Source: Sipunculus nudus (lineage: Eukaryota > Annelida > Sipuncula > Golfingiida > Sipunculidae). From it: a stretch of 64,000 nucleotides of DNA. Of this stretch, positions 25,141-38,436 are shown piece after piece. The notes below the pieces were generated by a model, which was given only the letters and a program-made list of their open reading frames with translations, was not told the DNA's origin and made no database searches. A program made the translations under genes and the position numbers. The stretch lies in contig CM049318.1 in assembly GCA_026874595.1 (NCBI GenBank), forward strand, positions 32,398,956-32,462,955, written 5' to 3'. Within the stretch, counting starts at the first letter, position 1. Every line of letters begins with the position of its first letter.

Positions 25141-25764
25141 TTAAGCTGCGTTTGCATAAGCGCGAACGCGAGAGATAACGCGAGCGCGATAAAATTCGCT
25201 CTATAATAATATCACTTAAGCGTTTCCATATGTATGTAAGCGAACGCGAGAGCGAACCCGATTTTCTGAAAATGACGTCACTAAGGGTCCCTCTGTGTTA
25301 ACAGAACATACCTAAACGAAATATTGCATGTCGAAAAAAAGAGACGATGTTCATTAACGGTGATGTTTGATAGATTGGTAGAATGAATAAATGAAAGACA
25401 CTTTGCTGTTTTATACGATTCCACTTCTTTTTATAACAATGACGTATAAATGAAAAATAAAGTCTGACAATAGAAATGCGGGACGTGGAGGGAAAGTAAC
25501 TTCTAATACGTCGACCGACATATACTAATATTCTTTTTTTTTCAGATAAATATAGAATCGAACATACCTTTAATTACTCTCTTTGGTAAGATAAACAAAA
25601 TTCACCCAATGAAATCAGGATTTCTGTAATATAACTGTGCAGAAAAGACCAGAAATCGCTTGCGTTTCGCATATATAGAAACACCCTGTGAACGGCTCGC
25701 GGCTCATATTCGAGTTAGCTTTTGCGTTCGCTCTCGCGTTCGCGCTTATGGAAACAAAGCTTTA
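25141..25764. mobile_element. MITE with about 33-bp terminal inverted repeats
   Basis: The left end AGCTGCGTTTGCATAAGCG and following GCGAACGCGAGAG match the inverted right end (AGCTTTGTTTCCATAAGCG then GCGAACGCGAGAG). The 0.6-kb interior has further CGCGAGAGCGAA motifs and no transposase. TTA lies outside both ends, suggesting a TTA or TTAA target duplication (Harbinger- or piggyBac-like). The CpG content stands out from the AT-rich surroundings. Confidence 0.75.
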
Positions 25765-26638
25765 AACCTCCATTCAACAAAACAGATCATTTGCCCTTTA
25801 ATTTGCAGCTGAACGTTGTTTATTTTTCTCGCTATAGCGTTCGTGTTCTTAACAATTCATAACATACCCCATTAGTCCCAAGCATTACGGAAGGCAAAGC
25901 TCATATTTAGTTTCCTGATGAGTTTTTTTAATGCATGCAGTCCTCAGTGACTGAAAACTGATTGATCGGAATTGACAGAGCATGAAGCATTTGTCCTTGT
26001 AATTTTCGTGTACGCTAAGAGCTCTAGCCGACTACCCTGACGTAAACTGATGGCAATACTAGTTTATTCACAGTTCCTATCATATTATGTTTTTTTTTTT
26101 TTTAAATATGCAGCCTAAGAGTCAGTCATCCATATAATACATTCACATGAACAAAACACGTTCCAAAGGACACATATACTGAAAATCCATCTGTCGAGCT
26201 ATATTTGAAGGTATTTTATGTAATAGCATCCATAGTAAAGCCGATGATCTGTAAGAATGATTTTTCGATCAGATTTAGAGTATACTATGATCATGTTGGT
26301 CATGCCATTCTGAAGGTCCCACTGCCAATTGTGTCCCATGGTTATATTAGGGGTCAACTGGGGCGCAGGCTAATCGCTCAGATCAAGATCACCAGATAAA
26401 TGACAGGTGTCATGGATGTAATGAGTGAAGCTGCACTGGCCTCGAAGGCGATGCCCTCATTGATACTTTATTTCATAATATTTAAGTACAAGACTACGGT
26501 ATCATTAATTGGTTCCCTTGTCCTTTGGAACTACGACCTCCTTAACAATTTTCACCTAAAATCATAGATCGGAGTGAATGCAGTAGGTGATGGTGCAGCA
26601 ACCGTCGGGTAATCGTCCATATCATGTTCCTTCGACAC
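25765..26638. other. Intergenic DNA downstream of CNT copy B
   Basis: No gene recognised. Only short random open frames were seen. Confidence 0.4.
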
Positions 26639-26644
26639 TTTATT
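26639..26644 (-). terminator. Candidate polyadenylation signal of CNT copy B
   Basis: AATAAA on the minus strand, about 120 nt past the stop codon of copy B. Position and sequence fit a polyadenylation signal. The hexamer alone is common in AT-rich DNA, so support is modest. Confidence 0.4.
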
Positions 26645-26761
26645 TTCCACACAAATTAGTCCGTGAGGTAATCTTTTTCAATGCGTCCAGTGTTTGTCGT
26701 TTTGCAATGTTTCTTTGGATTTACTCCGTACAAAACGCCAAGCGGTTCCTTCCTAGGAATT

Positions 26762-26781
26762 TTACCCGGTGAAAAATAAAC
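26762..26781 (-). CDS. CNT copy B, exon 11 (20-nt terminal coding exon)
   Basis: After a TTTCAG acceptor, two bases complete Gly and the frame reads LFFTG then TAA. An equivalent exon (LFLTG, stop) lies at the matching place in copy C. The shared acceptor, phase and stop support it as a real micro-exon. Confidence 0.8.
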
Positions 26782-29700
26782 CTGAAATAATATAAAACAA
26801 TATGTGAGTATGCTGTAGCAATTTTATCATAGTCATACCTATCTTAATAGAGTTACTTTAACCGATAAATTTGCCAAGTAGAATGCCTTTATGGTCATAT
26901 ATGTTTGTCTGAGCGTATTTGTGTATTAGGTTGTGAATTAAAGGTGTTTTTAAGGTTACGTCTTTGGCCTGTTGGTAACATTGTATATCGAAATGAGAAC
27001 ATGAAAAACCTGCTAAGAATTTATTATTATAATTAAACCTTCTCTCTTCAAATTGTTATATACCCGTTGCTATGAATAACTCAAAGTCATTACCTGTCGA
27101 TATAATTATAACGCCAGAGCAAATCCCTGGCGTGCTAGGGAGACTTCACCGTTGTACAACAGATGCAACAGCAGAGACTGGAGACCGTTCACTTCGTAGT
27201 ACAATGCATTAACACTACGTCCTCCTAACACTACCTTTTGTCCGTAAGCGCCAGTAGCTGACATTTTACTTACCAGCAATGCATGCCGTCATAAAACAAG
27301 CCACATTTCCTGCTATCATGGCTCTGAATACTAGCTTTGCGAGGTCTCCTCTCCTTTCAGGGGCCATGGCTCCAATCCCCCCTAGCTGAATACCAATAGA
27401 GCTGAGGTTGGCGAATCCGCACAGCGCATACGTGGCTATAACTACGGACCGGGGCTAAAATATTAAATAACGTAATTAATGTGAATCTGTGAATTATTGT
27501 GGGTTTTAACATATAAAGTACACGAAACATGAGATCTTACATGGATGCTTATAATATTTGATTAAGTGTATGTATTTTAATTCATGATATCGATCTTTCT
27601 AATACGCTTTTTACACTCTACATGCTTCCGTTATTGAAACAGAAATTTCCAAAAAAAATGATGCACCATTTTATTTCTTTTAATTGTCAAATTTAAGAGC
27701 ACGGACAGATGTTATTTTAATTCGTCCAGGAATATATATGTTCTTTATATGTTTTTTATATTTATTTTCATTAGGAGACGCATATTCATACCAAATATAA
27801 AATGGCAATTATCGCGTATTTGATGGTATGTTGAGAATTTTTCTCGACTGAAATGAGGTCCCACTTGGTATTGGTTGTTTGTGTAAAGAAAAGAATTTGA
27901 GGGTACTTTAAAGATATTTGCGTTCAAGGCCTTAAAGATATCCTGTTCAAGGTTAATCCTTACTCAAACTGGCAGGTGGCAATAGGCAATAATTATTAAT
28001 CCAGATTTAATAAATTCACATGAATATGAATTTTTGTCCTGATCTTTAGGTTTATTTAGAGTATACCTCAACAGAGTGTCACTATTTAAGTATTAAACAG
28101 ATAAACCTCCTAGAAAATATACACATTTTCATTACTACAAAAGTTTAAATATATTCGGACATTTCAAAATTTACGAATATACATTCTCTTTGCAAAGCTA
28201 CAGAAGAACGACTATATCTCGGCTACAATAATCTGTATCTACCAATGTCGAATAGTGAGGCCAGGTGCTAAATACACCAACCTAGTAACAAAATAAAACT
28301 GAAACGCCTGTCTAAAAGAATTATACCCACCACAATGTTTTATATAATTTTTGGAGTACAGTTCAGCTACATAAACATACACATTGTAACGGAAGAGAGA
28401 ATTGCTAGCACACCTTTTAAATACAGTTGAAATTTTCAAATGGCCAAAAATCATTTTTGGAAAAAAAATAATTAAAAAAACGATTTTTATTATGATATGT
28501 GATATATAGTAGTAATGTCAAGGACACTATACAGTGGAATGAATACGTGTATTACAGGTGTTGGTTAGATGATGCTTTTGCATGTAACTTAAATAAGTGA
28601 CATAACGTGAGTTTTGCAACGATTGGGGATACCGCAGACTTGTCCATGAAGAATACCCAATGACATAACATGGAAATTTGGGCTCTTCCCATATCATATT
28701 TTACCTTTATCAAGGTACATTATTGGTCTATAAAAATGTAAACTGCTTGAAACTCGTAGTATCCCGGACTATGAGAGTTGAACGTAAGTAAAATTCCCTG
28801 ATTAAGGAGAAAAAAAATTCTTACTTCCAAAACTCCACCGACAAGTGTAGTGTTTGTGTTGACTAGGTACAGGTCGTCTCCTACTATATCTACGGTGCCG
28901 TTGTAACTTCTGTAAATGTCACTATTACTGACGTATACGCTGAGTCGTTGGTACGCAATGAACTCGTTCAGGAAAGTCTTCACTCCGATAAGCTGTGCCA
29001 CCTTACGGCAGTCTACTAAATCAACCCCCATAACCAGAGCAAAGGGCCAAAGCACATACGAGCAGATGAGCTGAAAATAAGGTTAATAACATTAAAACAA
29101 AATGTGCATAAACAGAGAAATACAGGGTAATACTGGATTTTCTATAACAGTTTGTCACTAAATATTCACTTAGTTTATGCTGCATTCGTTTCCATTGAGT
29201 TGACAAGTGGAAAGTTGTGTTTGACACGTGGTCCAAGAACTGAAGCTTGTTGGAGTTACCCCACATGGCTACCTTTACCTTTATATACAGCAATAACGGC
29301 ATCCAGGGAGCAAATGACAAGACTAAGATTTTCATAGTAGTGAAAATAATAGTTATTTGTGTCAAGCAAAATTGAACAAATATGAAATCAAAAATATATT
29401 ACGAATCATTTCATGTTGGCTTACTTTTGCAAGCTAAGATATCTGGTAACCAAGGCTTTTATTCTGTTAATTGGGAAACAAATGCAAGTCGTTTGCGGTG
29501 CTTGAATTCTGGTGATCTCTATTAATCCCAGAGGTAACGAATGCAGCATCAGTGCTGACCTAGAGACAGGAACACTTTTGATTGGGATAAATATGTTTTC
29601 GAAAATGTCCATTAAACGCTTTATTAAGAAATTGCCATTTACCGAGACAAATATCATTACCGAGAACAAATATCTCAAACTATATGACAGTCTGACCAAA

Positions 29701-32700
29701 ATATAAAACAATGGAAACGCATGCTGCTAAAATCTTAATAAAAATTAATAGAAATCCAACACAGCTCACCTCAAACGTAAGATGGGGGTAGTGTGGTGGT
29801 TCCAGACCGACCCTGACCCCTAACCAGGTCAAGGTGGCGTTGATGAAGGCAAGTATGGCGATGAATGCGATGAGATTGGCGGCGATATTGGCCACGAGTT
29901 TTATAGATGTTGACGCGCCAGATGAAGCAGCTTCTATCATGTTTCTCTCCGGACTAAATGAGAAATGATGCATGCAACCGTTTGATAGTTTTTCATAACG
30001 AAATAAATATTCAGTTTTATACGAGTCCAAGTAACGTTCTATTAATCAATGTACTGCAATTTATCGAAGTGGCTATATCGGTAAACTGTAATAGCTTATG
30101 ACACTTTCAAGTGTAAATGGGGTTAAATGTATTCTTATAAGGTATGATACTAACCTCTTTTCTAGTTCTATATGTTCAGACGTGTCTATTTCGGATTTCT
30201 CTGTTTCTGGGTAACTGAGCTTGGACATCGCCAGTGCAGCAGGAGCCGACATAACAGACGCTGATAACAGATGGTCAGCAGGAATCTGCGGGGGGGGGGA
30301 TAAAATATGTTGTTACATAATATGTATATGCATTTTATATATTAAATATACATATATTAAATATATTAAAGGCAATAATTCACCTTATCAATGTTTTTGT
30401 TTATTCTCATCAAATCGTTTGTTTTTATTTTATAAATTCGTCGTGAAGTATCTTTGCAACTACACATATGCGGACATGCAATTTCCAATGTGATTCCTCA
30501 TGCGGATAGTTGTTTTAGAAATATCTGGAAAGGCGTTGAAATATCTTATGCATAGACTGATCATCCTCCTTCATTTCCACCCGGTTTGTCTGCTTTGTTT
30601 GAGGTAGAGCGAAAATAAGAAAACAAGACCAAGGGGAAGCTTCTTATTTTACTGCTCTACTGTCAAACTATTACTGCTTATCCTCCCTTCATCTGGTACG
30701 TTTTGAACGCTGACAAATATATCGTATACCGTATTTCCTTACACCCATAGCTATGTAGGCCCCCAGTACACTGCCAGCAATGGTGGAGAATCCGCCTGTC
30801 ATTACGGCGTGCAGTTCTGACTTCGTCATGTTTTTCAAGAGAGGACGGACCAGCAGCGGCGACTCAGTCTGAAAACACACATTTAGAACAGTTTTACAAT
30901 AATATTTCAACCAAAAAACATGGAAACATTTAACATTTAAGTATTTATCGAACCCACTGGTTCTTTAATTAGTACAAGCCTAAATCATGGGTCAATGTTT
31001 AATAATTATCTATATATTAGCTGATGGCAGTTTTCCTGGATTTCTTTCACCTCCCCTGCTTTCAGTTTGTTATGGTTTTTGTTTAGTATTATATCATTCT
31101 AGCTATGGAGTGCAGTCGGTTGTTATAAAACTATTATAAAAATCTTATATTTCTAATTTTGAGATGCATTCTGTGTGATACACTGACAATCTCTCTATTG
31201 GAGTGGTGAGTTTACTGAAAGCACGTTCAATTTTTTTTTTAATTTTGTATTTCATGGAATATATTATATTACATACTTATCGCTTTCGACTTACGACAAA
31301 ACACATCGGAATAATTTTTGGTCATGACTTTCACAGTTTTAAAGGCACTAGGTGCATTTTTGGGAGTTCATACCTGCCCAAGGAAGATATTTCCAGCAGC
31401 ACTTAGCGACTCCGAGGCTGACGTCCCCATGGCTCGTTGCATGACGGCCGCCATTTTGAGGATGAGCCATTGCATGACGCCAAGATAGTAAAGGACAGAG
31501 ATAACAGTGCTGAAGAACACGATTATGGGGAGAACCTGGGAAAGAGATTAAGAATAATTAAAGTTAAATTTAGGACAATACCTGATACTTGATACATAAA
31601 ACCAGGATAAGACGTGTAGCACTATTTAACAATTTTTAATACAATTGTTTACAGAGCTAGCTGCTCATAAACAAAACGGAGGCATTCCGGGTAAACCAAA
31701 ATTAATTAAATAAATAAACATTTACATGTTAAGATTACTAAAATATTATTTATATAAAAAGTTTGAAAATTATTTAAATGGCATAATTTGCTGGCTTGTT
31801 TCATATTCTAATTATTCTAACATATCTGAATAGGTTGATGCAAATAAAAAAAATAGGCGTTTAATTATGTTTAAGTTGCAACATCACTAATATTATTAGC
31901 GCCGCTGATGCATTAACCACGAATGTCATCCCGCCTGAAAAAAAAATGTAATCAGGTTTTTTCTTTTCTTTATGCTTCTTTTTTTTACTGGGGATTGTCA
32001 CAAATTATATTTTTTAACCAGTTATATTTTAATATACCTACCTTGAAGGCAAAAAAGTGGTCCATGTAGGCATCACCGAATACGAACTTTGACCCTTCGT
32101 CTGTGTGATCCAAGAACTCTGACACCCTGGCCCCTAGCCAGCTGAAGGCCTCACGACCCCACGGTGTACGGAGGATGAGAAGAGCGAAGATAAACTGGAG
32201 ACCCAGACCCCAGACCACTGGGCGCCAGCGTACCTACAACGGAGAAAATGAGATATTTTCGAATTATATAACCAAACTTTACCTGTGCTAGCTACCTACA
32301 ACAAAAAATAGAGGGAATGATCGAAATAAAAGTACTGGTACCACAGGGTACCTGTACCGAGAGCGAAAACAAGGACATAAAGAGAACCTGGACCACCGGA
32401 CCAACGGCCCTTGTCAATCGGCCACTTACGGTAGCAAAGAAGGTCAACATATTTATGGGGCGGGGGTAATTCTCTATTTCAATAACATGAAATTCCCTGC
32501 TCCCGGCTCGCTATAATTAATACTGATCTCACCGTCATAAAGAACATTTAAGAAGAATTTTATGACCTAACCTTGGCAGGGTTATGGGAAAATATGAAAA
32601 AGAGCAGCACGTAGACCAGTAGACCGGAGGCAGATACCAAGTTGTAGGGCACGTTCCGATTGACCACATCCACAATCACAAAGATTATGATGAACAGAAA

Positions 32701-35700
32701 AAGAACTGCAACCACGGCCCTGCACAAGAAGAAAGGAAATACGTGTTACAGTTACCGGGGTAAATCCTCTCTGGAAAGATGAGTACATATGTAGGAATAT
32801 ATCATTACAGAGATGGTCATAAAATAACACGGAGAATCTCATGAGGTAAGTTTTACATGTTGGTTTTATGTCAATCTGTGTTTTATACTCACATGAAGTT
32901 CAATTATGTAAGTTTTTGAAAAATACACCGAAAAATCAGCAACCCGTATAAAAACATATTATGACAATCTGCAAAATCTGGTGGGAAAACTGAAAGGATC
33001 TGTAGAATATGGTAGACTTCTCCCTCATTATGTGCGAGTAGGAATGTTGATATGGTAAATTGCATCTGCTTACCAGGATATTCTGACGGAGTGTTCGGAA
33101 GCCGCTTTCAGACATGGCTCCATGCATGAACCAATCTTACCACCACACACCCTGTGTATTACAGTCAGGCAGAAGAAGAACAACACCACACATGTGACCC
33201 AGAGCAGTCTGATGGAGCCCTCGTCTCCGAACCGATGTCTCATGGCGAAGACGAAGTAGATGGTGTACAGGACGAGCAGAGCGGCAAGGAAGGTGTAACA
33301 AATTCGGGGTTTGTTGTGCCGGTAAAATTTACTAATCTGCACCTGTAACACAAGTATACGCCCGTGGCCGGTATTCTCCTCGCCCTGTGTTTCGCCCGAT
33401 GTCCCAATCTCTTCATCTCCAGAAGTCTTCCGCGGCTGCGTCGGAACATTGTTTTCCTTACGAAAGAAAGTGTGCTTTATAAGGCATATAAGAATTTTGG
33501 GCATATCTCACTTTTGATCTAATTGTATGTGTTTTTTTAATTTTTTCCTATCAACTTTCAAATATAATAATTGTGCTGCTTTTGTATCTGCTTACTCACA
33601 AATATTGTTAATATAGACATTTAATAATATTTAATAATATTCATGTTATAAATAAATACGATATTCTTCTGATTGAGCAAAATAGCATGCAGAAGACCAA
33701 GCTTTATTTATTCCATTATTTCTTTAAATATTTACTCCATTATAAAGTCGATCAAATTGTGGTTTATCCTTAGGTGGCTCTGTAAGCGGGTCATATGGTA
33801 ACCGATCGAAAACGAATACAGTTCCTAATATTACACGGCTATGTGTTAATGCATCTAATCCTGAACATTAATAATAATAAAGTTTATTTTTACAAATCAA
33901 AGAAGTGCACAAAATGTTTTGTGCTACAAAACATAACAGTCGGTGAAATGCAAACTATATTATGAAAAAAGGTACTGAAAAGGTATGAAAAAATAAATTG
34001 ACATGGTGTTTTGTTCTATGTGGTGATGGACGAAACATATCATTGCATACAAATATCCATAAGTAAACCATAGCAGTCCTGAAATGTTTATTGTATGTCC
34101 CTTGTGCCGTCCATTTACATATGTTTAATGTTACTGTACCACTAGTCGTGACATGCCATATCTCCCTGGAAACGCAATAATGCCGAAAGCGCCCTTTTCC
34201 CCGCGGTGTGTTTGCAGAGACCAAAGAGTCAACACGTTTCAGTTTAATGTTCCCGTTCAAAGTTCTAGTCTTAATGTTTTGTTATGTGAACGCCAGATTT
34301 TCAAAAGATAAATAAATACATATTGACTAAGATCTAAGGATGTGCATGTACATACAATCGGCGTTTTAAAGCTCCGGCAACGTGTAACTGTGAAATTATA
34401 TTGTCACTATGCCTGTTTGTTATAGGTATGTTAATCAGGATGTACTATTTTTTAGTTTGTCCTGATATTGCATATCTTCAGGTAAGTCCAGGATTATTAA
34501 TGGCCTCTCTGATGGTTCGTGAAGCCAACTGTAAACGTTATATACAATTAAATTAGGTAATCAAATTTTATTTATAGGGGTCTAAAGTTTATTTGTAACC
34601 GTGACAGAAGGTAGTCTGTAAATTTAAGAAATACATGTTTGTTAAAAACTGTCAGATGCCGCCAGGACTAAATACAATATATAGGGACCATTTGGAATAC
34701 CATAAACGAAGAAGAGGCCCGCACTGGCTCCCTCAGAAATGACAAAGTTTGACAGATGAAGTCGGTATACAGTTAAATACTAAAGGCAAAAACAGAAGAT
34801 ACTGATAGAATTGAAGAGAGAGGTGGAGGAGGCCGGGGAACCCTGAGGAAAAACCGACCTTGGAGGGGCCACTTCAACCCATTCTCAAATCTCATGGCAG
34901 CACCTGGGATCGAACCCGGGCCGCCAGCGGAGAAGGCCGATTGTTTTACCGATCAGCTGTCCAGACCCCTGGTTAAAGAATGCAACAGCAGTAAAATACA
35001 CTTAGTGCAAATAATGCAGGGAGTTTTATCCAGGGATAAGCATTATGTCGCTTTTACAAGGTAAAGCATGTTATACTTCACAAATCTTATGTAAAATGCA
35101 CCGTTGTTGGGACTGGGATTTGAGCGATTAATCTGGGACAAACCTTACAGCCTGAAATGACGGCTGGAAGAACGGAAGGTAACACAAACCTGGGCGCTAA
35201 TGGGCCGGGCGTGAGGGGCGGAGGGCGAACATGGGGGTTGTGGGGCCGTCGATCAGCATCCAGGTCTGGGCTTAAGTGTACCCAAGATCTATGGACGTGC
35301 AAAATTCATGCCGATACGTCAAACCCCTCCTGAGAAAGGGCACCTGAGAAAGGTGGCGCTACCTGTCATGTATACGAGAAAGCTATTCAAGATGGATGGA
35401 CACGCCATGGAAAGACGTGAAAACCATTAGTGATCGCGCCATCAGTCTTGAGTACGAGATGGAGGTACCCAAGATCTATGGACGTGCACAATATCAGCCC
35501 AGTACATTGAACCACTCTCGAGATATTGGAGATTATTTCTAAAATAAGACGCACAGATGGACACTGCTAAAAAAGATTGCGCCGTAAATTTTTGTTGGGC
35601 ACCAGCTCACATGTGACCCGATAATAATGCCATGTTTAAGGAAAATCAGGTATGAGGGTTCAGAGGCTACGGCGGAACTCATCTTAAATCACAGTATCCG

Positions 35701-38436
35701 CTAAACTGTGTTTAGGCGAAAACAATTATGTAATATGTTATTCTGAATAATGATCGTTTATGATAATTTACTAGAAATCTGCATTCTAAGAAATGCAAGC
35801 CTATGCTATATGCGAGTCCCTATTGTAGGATGCTCTTCAACCCGTATATTCGACACAATATCCCTGGTTATTTCTTGCATTAGTGACTTTACATTATTGA
35901 ATATTCGTTGATGACGTTACTGGATCGGATCATGTTCCGGATCCGCACGAAAATTCATATCATATTTTCATTCAGTTGACCACACAAACCCTCACAGACA
36001 CACAAACACATCCCTTTTCCGCAGGAAATCAGTGTATGATACGAGGACTATCTCAAACCATCAACCTCCAATGATTTGTTAATACCGAGCAAAACACTGC
36101 CAAGTCATTTTTGTACCTTGTAATTTTGAAAAGGAAATGAACATATGTGGTGGAATAGTAATTTCCAGCAGGAAACGCACACCTTATGTATAATAACAAC
36201 TTAATCCAAGATAACGCCACATTAATAAATAAATTGAGATTGTATACACCACGATATCATTACACATACTACTGTATCTCGGCAAATTGTATTTAAGCAA
36301 ACAACAGAAGCTGAAGCACGTTGCCGTTTCCCCCGACCCCATGGGCTGAGTAGCAATAAAGTACACTCTACACGCCATGACCCCATCCGCCCCAAGTTCT
36401 TTCTCTGAGAACCCAGTCACTTAAATTAGGTAGATAAGGGATCGTGGAACGCACAGGGCAGGTAATCTGGAGAGTGTAGGTGATTGGGTCAGAGGTATTT
36501 AGGAATTACAGTACACATGCCCTAGTTTTAAAGTAACAAACCTAGATCCATTGTTAATATATCTTGTGCTTGACTCACAGGGATTTGCAGGAAGTTTTTG
36601 GGGCATGTTGAGACCCGATATTCATCATAAATATTTACAAGTACTTCTAAAGCAAAGCCTATAATATCACTCATTTTCTAAAGTCTTCAAAACTGACACC
36701 TGGGCCTTATCCCAGAGTTTTTATGGGCCGGGGAATCACAATCCCTTTTTACAAACTTTTATATTCGTGCTCAATTGCTTTATTATATAACATATTGGAT
36801 GTGCCTTGTCCTTATGTAAAACTGACAAGCATTTCGAAGCTTAATGGACTTTTATGTGAAGTAAAAGCATGCACGCAAAAAGTGTGAATTTTTATGTGTG
36901 TATGAATATCCAAGGAGGAGGACCCCGAGAACCCTCCCCACCGAACACATCCTCCCTTTTGTAAATCAAATATTATTACAAAATTACAATGGGTACACTA
37001 TTTACTCAAAATAAAAACTATCTGACATCTATTAAATTTTCTTTTCACAGCATGTTTTGAGGGCCTTCTGATGGACTAGTCACCAGCAACCCCCTTAAAA
37101 GAAGTCCTGGATCCGGCCCTGTGCGCTCGTTTTTAACAATTTATTTTGGTTGAAAGTAACACCTCCATTTTTAAATGCTAGCTGCACTGAGTATGTACGT
37201 TTGCAGAATTTTGTTCATTGTCCCTAATAAAAGACAGAGCAGTAGCAAATGGGTCCTCACCTTTTATATTATGGTGGTAACCAGGCCCAGTGCCTACTGC
37301 ACCAGGGGCTACGGGTAGGTAATTGTCCCTATTTCGAGGATCATGTCACCGGGGAACAACCGAAAAAGCTCACTCGTTTGTTAGTGAAACAAGGCAGTGG
37401 AGCAAGACCTAACCATAAAGCCTACATGGCGCTCAATCTGCGTCGGGGTCGATCGTAAAAAATCTCACCGCCACGGTTAAGATTCGAACTCATGATCCCC
37501 ATCTTTTGGGTCTATGCTCTTTAAATGGGCCACACATTCAGATATCTATTAAATTTGATAGAAACTGGTAACTCCTGGGGTCTGCTGCCTTAAGTCATGT
37601 TGGTGACTTAAGCCCAGGGCCATTTGTCAGTCACTATGGTTACCATTATGACGTCAAGCTTGTTACAAATGTATTTAGTCGTGCTGCTGTGTTAGGTCTG
37701 GTAAAATGTTATTGCAACAGGAGGAAGACGAGTAAAGTTCAATGAACTCGTTTGCTGGAATAACATAGCCGCATTGATGTATGGCATTTTTGCACTAGTA
37801 ATATATGAAGACCCATCTCATATTCTTCAAACAGTATCATGTTTATCACTGATAATCCCAAAACGGAATAAGAACCTACTAGCAGTGAGTACATGCTCGA
37901 TGATGCCAAATAAAGTCGCTTGTTTATATACAAAGTTAATATCTTTCTTTGTGATAATTTAATCTTTGGATGTGCCCGATAGTGCACCATTCAAAAGAAA
38001 ACATAATTAATTAATAAATAGTGCCTTGCCATTTTTAATCAGTAAATCGTTATACAAGCAATGCTGTATCTGATGGAGGAGAAGCATCCATTTTTGTCAC
38101 CATTTCGGTAGAACAGCATGTATAAGATTTTAAAATGATTCAGGTATATATAATGTCTCCCATCTGTAGAAGAATATAAGATACACAGAAATTCGGTTTT
38201 CCGTTTATATACCAGGTCTGGCAAATGCGTCTATAATTAGGAAACATACGATATGTGTAATGATTCTGAATAGGATGACTGATTGTAATGCATATTTCCT
38301 CCAAAAACGAAGTGCAAACTTTGAAGAATGTTATAAATTGACTCACCGACGGATAGTCTACCTTCTCATAAGCACTGTTATCTTGACCGTGTTTCTCTGT
38401 CGTCGGCTTGTAGTTCCTCAGTTCAATATTAGCCAT
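26762..38436 (-). CDS. CNT copy B: concentrative nucleoside transporter (SLC28 family), 11 coding exons
   Basis: This is a complete-looking cation-coupled nucleoside importer of 620 codons. Exons are 38436-38347, 33456-33074, 32719-32572, 32233-32042, 31535-31374, 30868-30743, 30285-30155, 29953-29770, 29070-28825, 27454-27274 and 26781-26762. All splice phases agree and no internal stop was seen in the exons translated by hand. The substrate residues are canonical: G-Q325-T326-E327, E508 in NEF, and N and S in the GFANLSS motif. The Gly before Gln and the Ser in IAGS match the broad-selectivity mammalian pattern (CNT3-like), which is only suggestive for substrate range. Exon 1 is separated by a 4.9-kb intron. 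Copy A lies downstream and copy C upstream, all in the same orientation. Confidence 0.93.
27274..27454 (-). CDS. CNT copy B, exon 10
   Basis: The 181-nt exon encodes [40 protein letters not shown] and ends CFMTACIA plus one base, at GTAAGT. NLSS is closest to the Asn-x-x-Ser ribose-contact pattern of the family. Confidence 0.95.
28825..29070 (-). CDS. CNT copy B, exon 9
   Basis: The 246-nt exon encodes [36 protein letters not shown] and an extracellular-type stretch with NGT and NTT sequons, ending VGGVLE at GTAAGA. Glu508 in NEF is conserved. Confidence 0.95.
29770..29953 (-). CDS. CNT copy B, exon 8
   Basis: The 184-nt exon encodes [40 protein letters not shown] and ends [10 protein letters not shown] at GTGAGC. 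Confidence 0.95.
30155..30285 (-). CDS. CNT copy B, exon 7
   Basis: The 131-nt exon encodes [34 protein letters not shown] and ends ELEK plus two bases, at GTTAGT. A G9 tract sits at the acceptor side of the upstream intron. Confidence 0.95.
30743..30868 (-). CDS. CNT copy B, exon 6
   Basis: The 126-nt exon encodes [20 protein letters not shown] and [20 protein letters not shown], ending at GTAAGG. Thr-Glu completes the nucleobase motif. Confidence 0.95.
31374..31535 (-). CDS. CNT copy B, exon 5
   Basis: The 162-nt exon encodes [37 protein letters not shown] and NIFLGQ, ending at GTATGA. The terminal Gln is the first residue of the canonical Gln-Thr-Glu nucleobase motif. Confidence 0.95.
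32042..32233 (-). CDS. CNT copy B, exon 4
   Basis: The 192-nt exon encodes [40 protein letters not shown] and ends DHFFAFK. It is nearly identical in protein to exon 4 of copy C. Confidence 0.95.
32572..32719 (-). CDS. CNT copy B, exon 3
   Basis: The 148-nt exon completes Trp and encodes [20 protein letters not shown] and [20 protein letters not shown], ending HNPAK at a GTTAGG donor. It matches exon 3 of copy A in length and phase. Confidence 0.93.
33074..33456 (-). CDS. CNT copy B, exon 2
   Basis: The 383-nt exon follows CGTAAG and begins [20 protein letters not shown]. It then carries two membrane helices around [19 protein letters not shown] and [16 protein letters not shown], flanking [14 protein letters not shown]. 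It ends with TG of a split Trp codon at GTAAGC. Confidence 0.92.
34680..34975 (-). mobile_element. tRNA-derived SINE
   Basis: The minus-strand head is GGACAGCTGATCGGTAAAAC (box A region, about 34947-34968), with box B GGTTCGATCCC within 34906-34918. A body follows down to about 34680. The GGTAAAACNNTCGGC head recurs near 41118 and 44085. Confidence 0.75.
36905..37117. mobile_element. Possible hAT-type MITE fragment
   Basis: The right end on the minus strand reads CAGGGCCGGATCCAGGACTT, close to the common hAT MITE terminus. The left terminus and target duplication were not found, so the extent is a guess. Confidence 0.35.
37225..37535 (-). mobile_element. tRNA-derived SINE, diverged relative of the one at 9655-10010
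   Basis: The minus strand carries box B ATGAGTTCGAATCTTA (about 37478-37493), a degraded box A near 37510-37533 and the shared body words GTGAGATTTT and AGTGAAACAA. Same family as the copy A intronic SINE. Confidence 0.7.
38347..38436 (-). CDS. CNT copy B, exon 1 (N-terminus)
   Basis: The exon opens with an ATG that has G at -3 and +4, reads [20 protein letters not shown] and ends VDYPS at a GTGAGT donor in phase 0, as exon 2 requires. The polar, cytosolic composition suits a CNT N-terminus. It lies 4.9 kb upstream of exon 2. Confidence 0.72.

Larger units (their letters stand above)
33457..38346. other. First intron of CNT copy B (4.9 kb)
   Basis: It holds two tRNA-derived SINEs, a hAT-like terminus and a short direct repeat, but no recognisable exon. 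The 30-nt motif around ACCCAAGATCTATGGACGTG occurs at about 35279 and again at about 35467, 188 bp apart. Confidence 0.6.
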
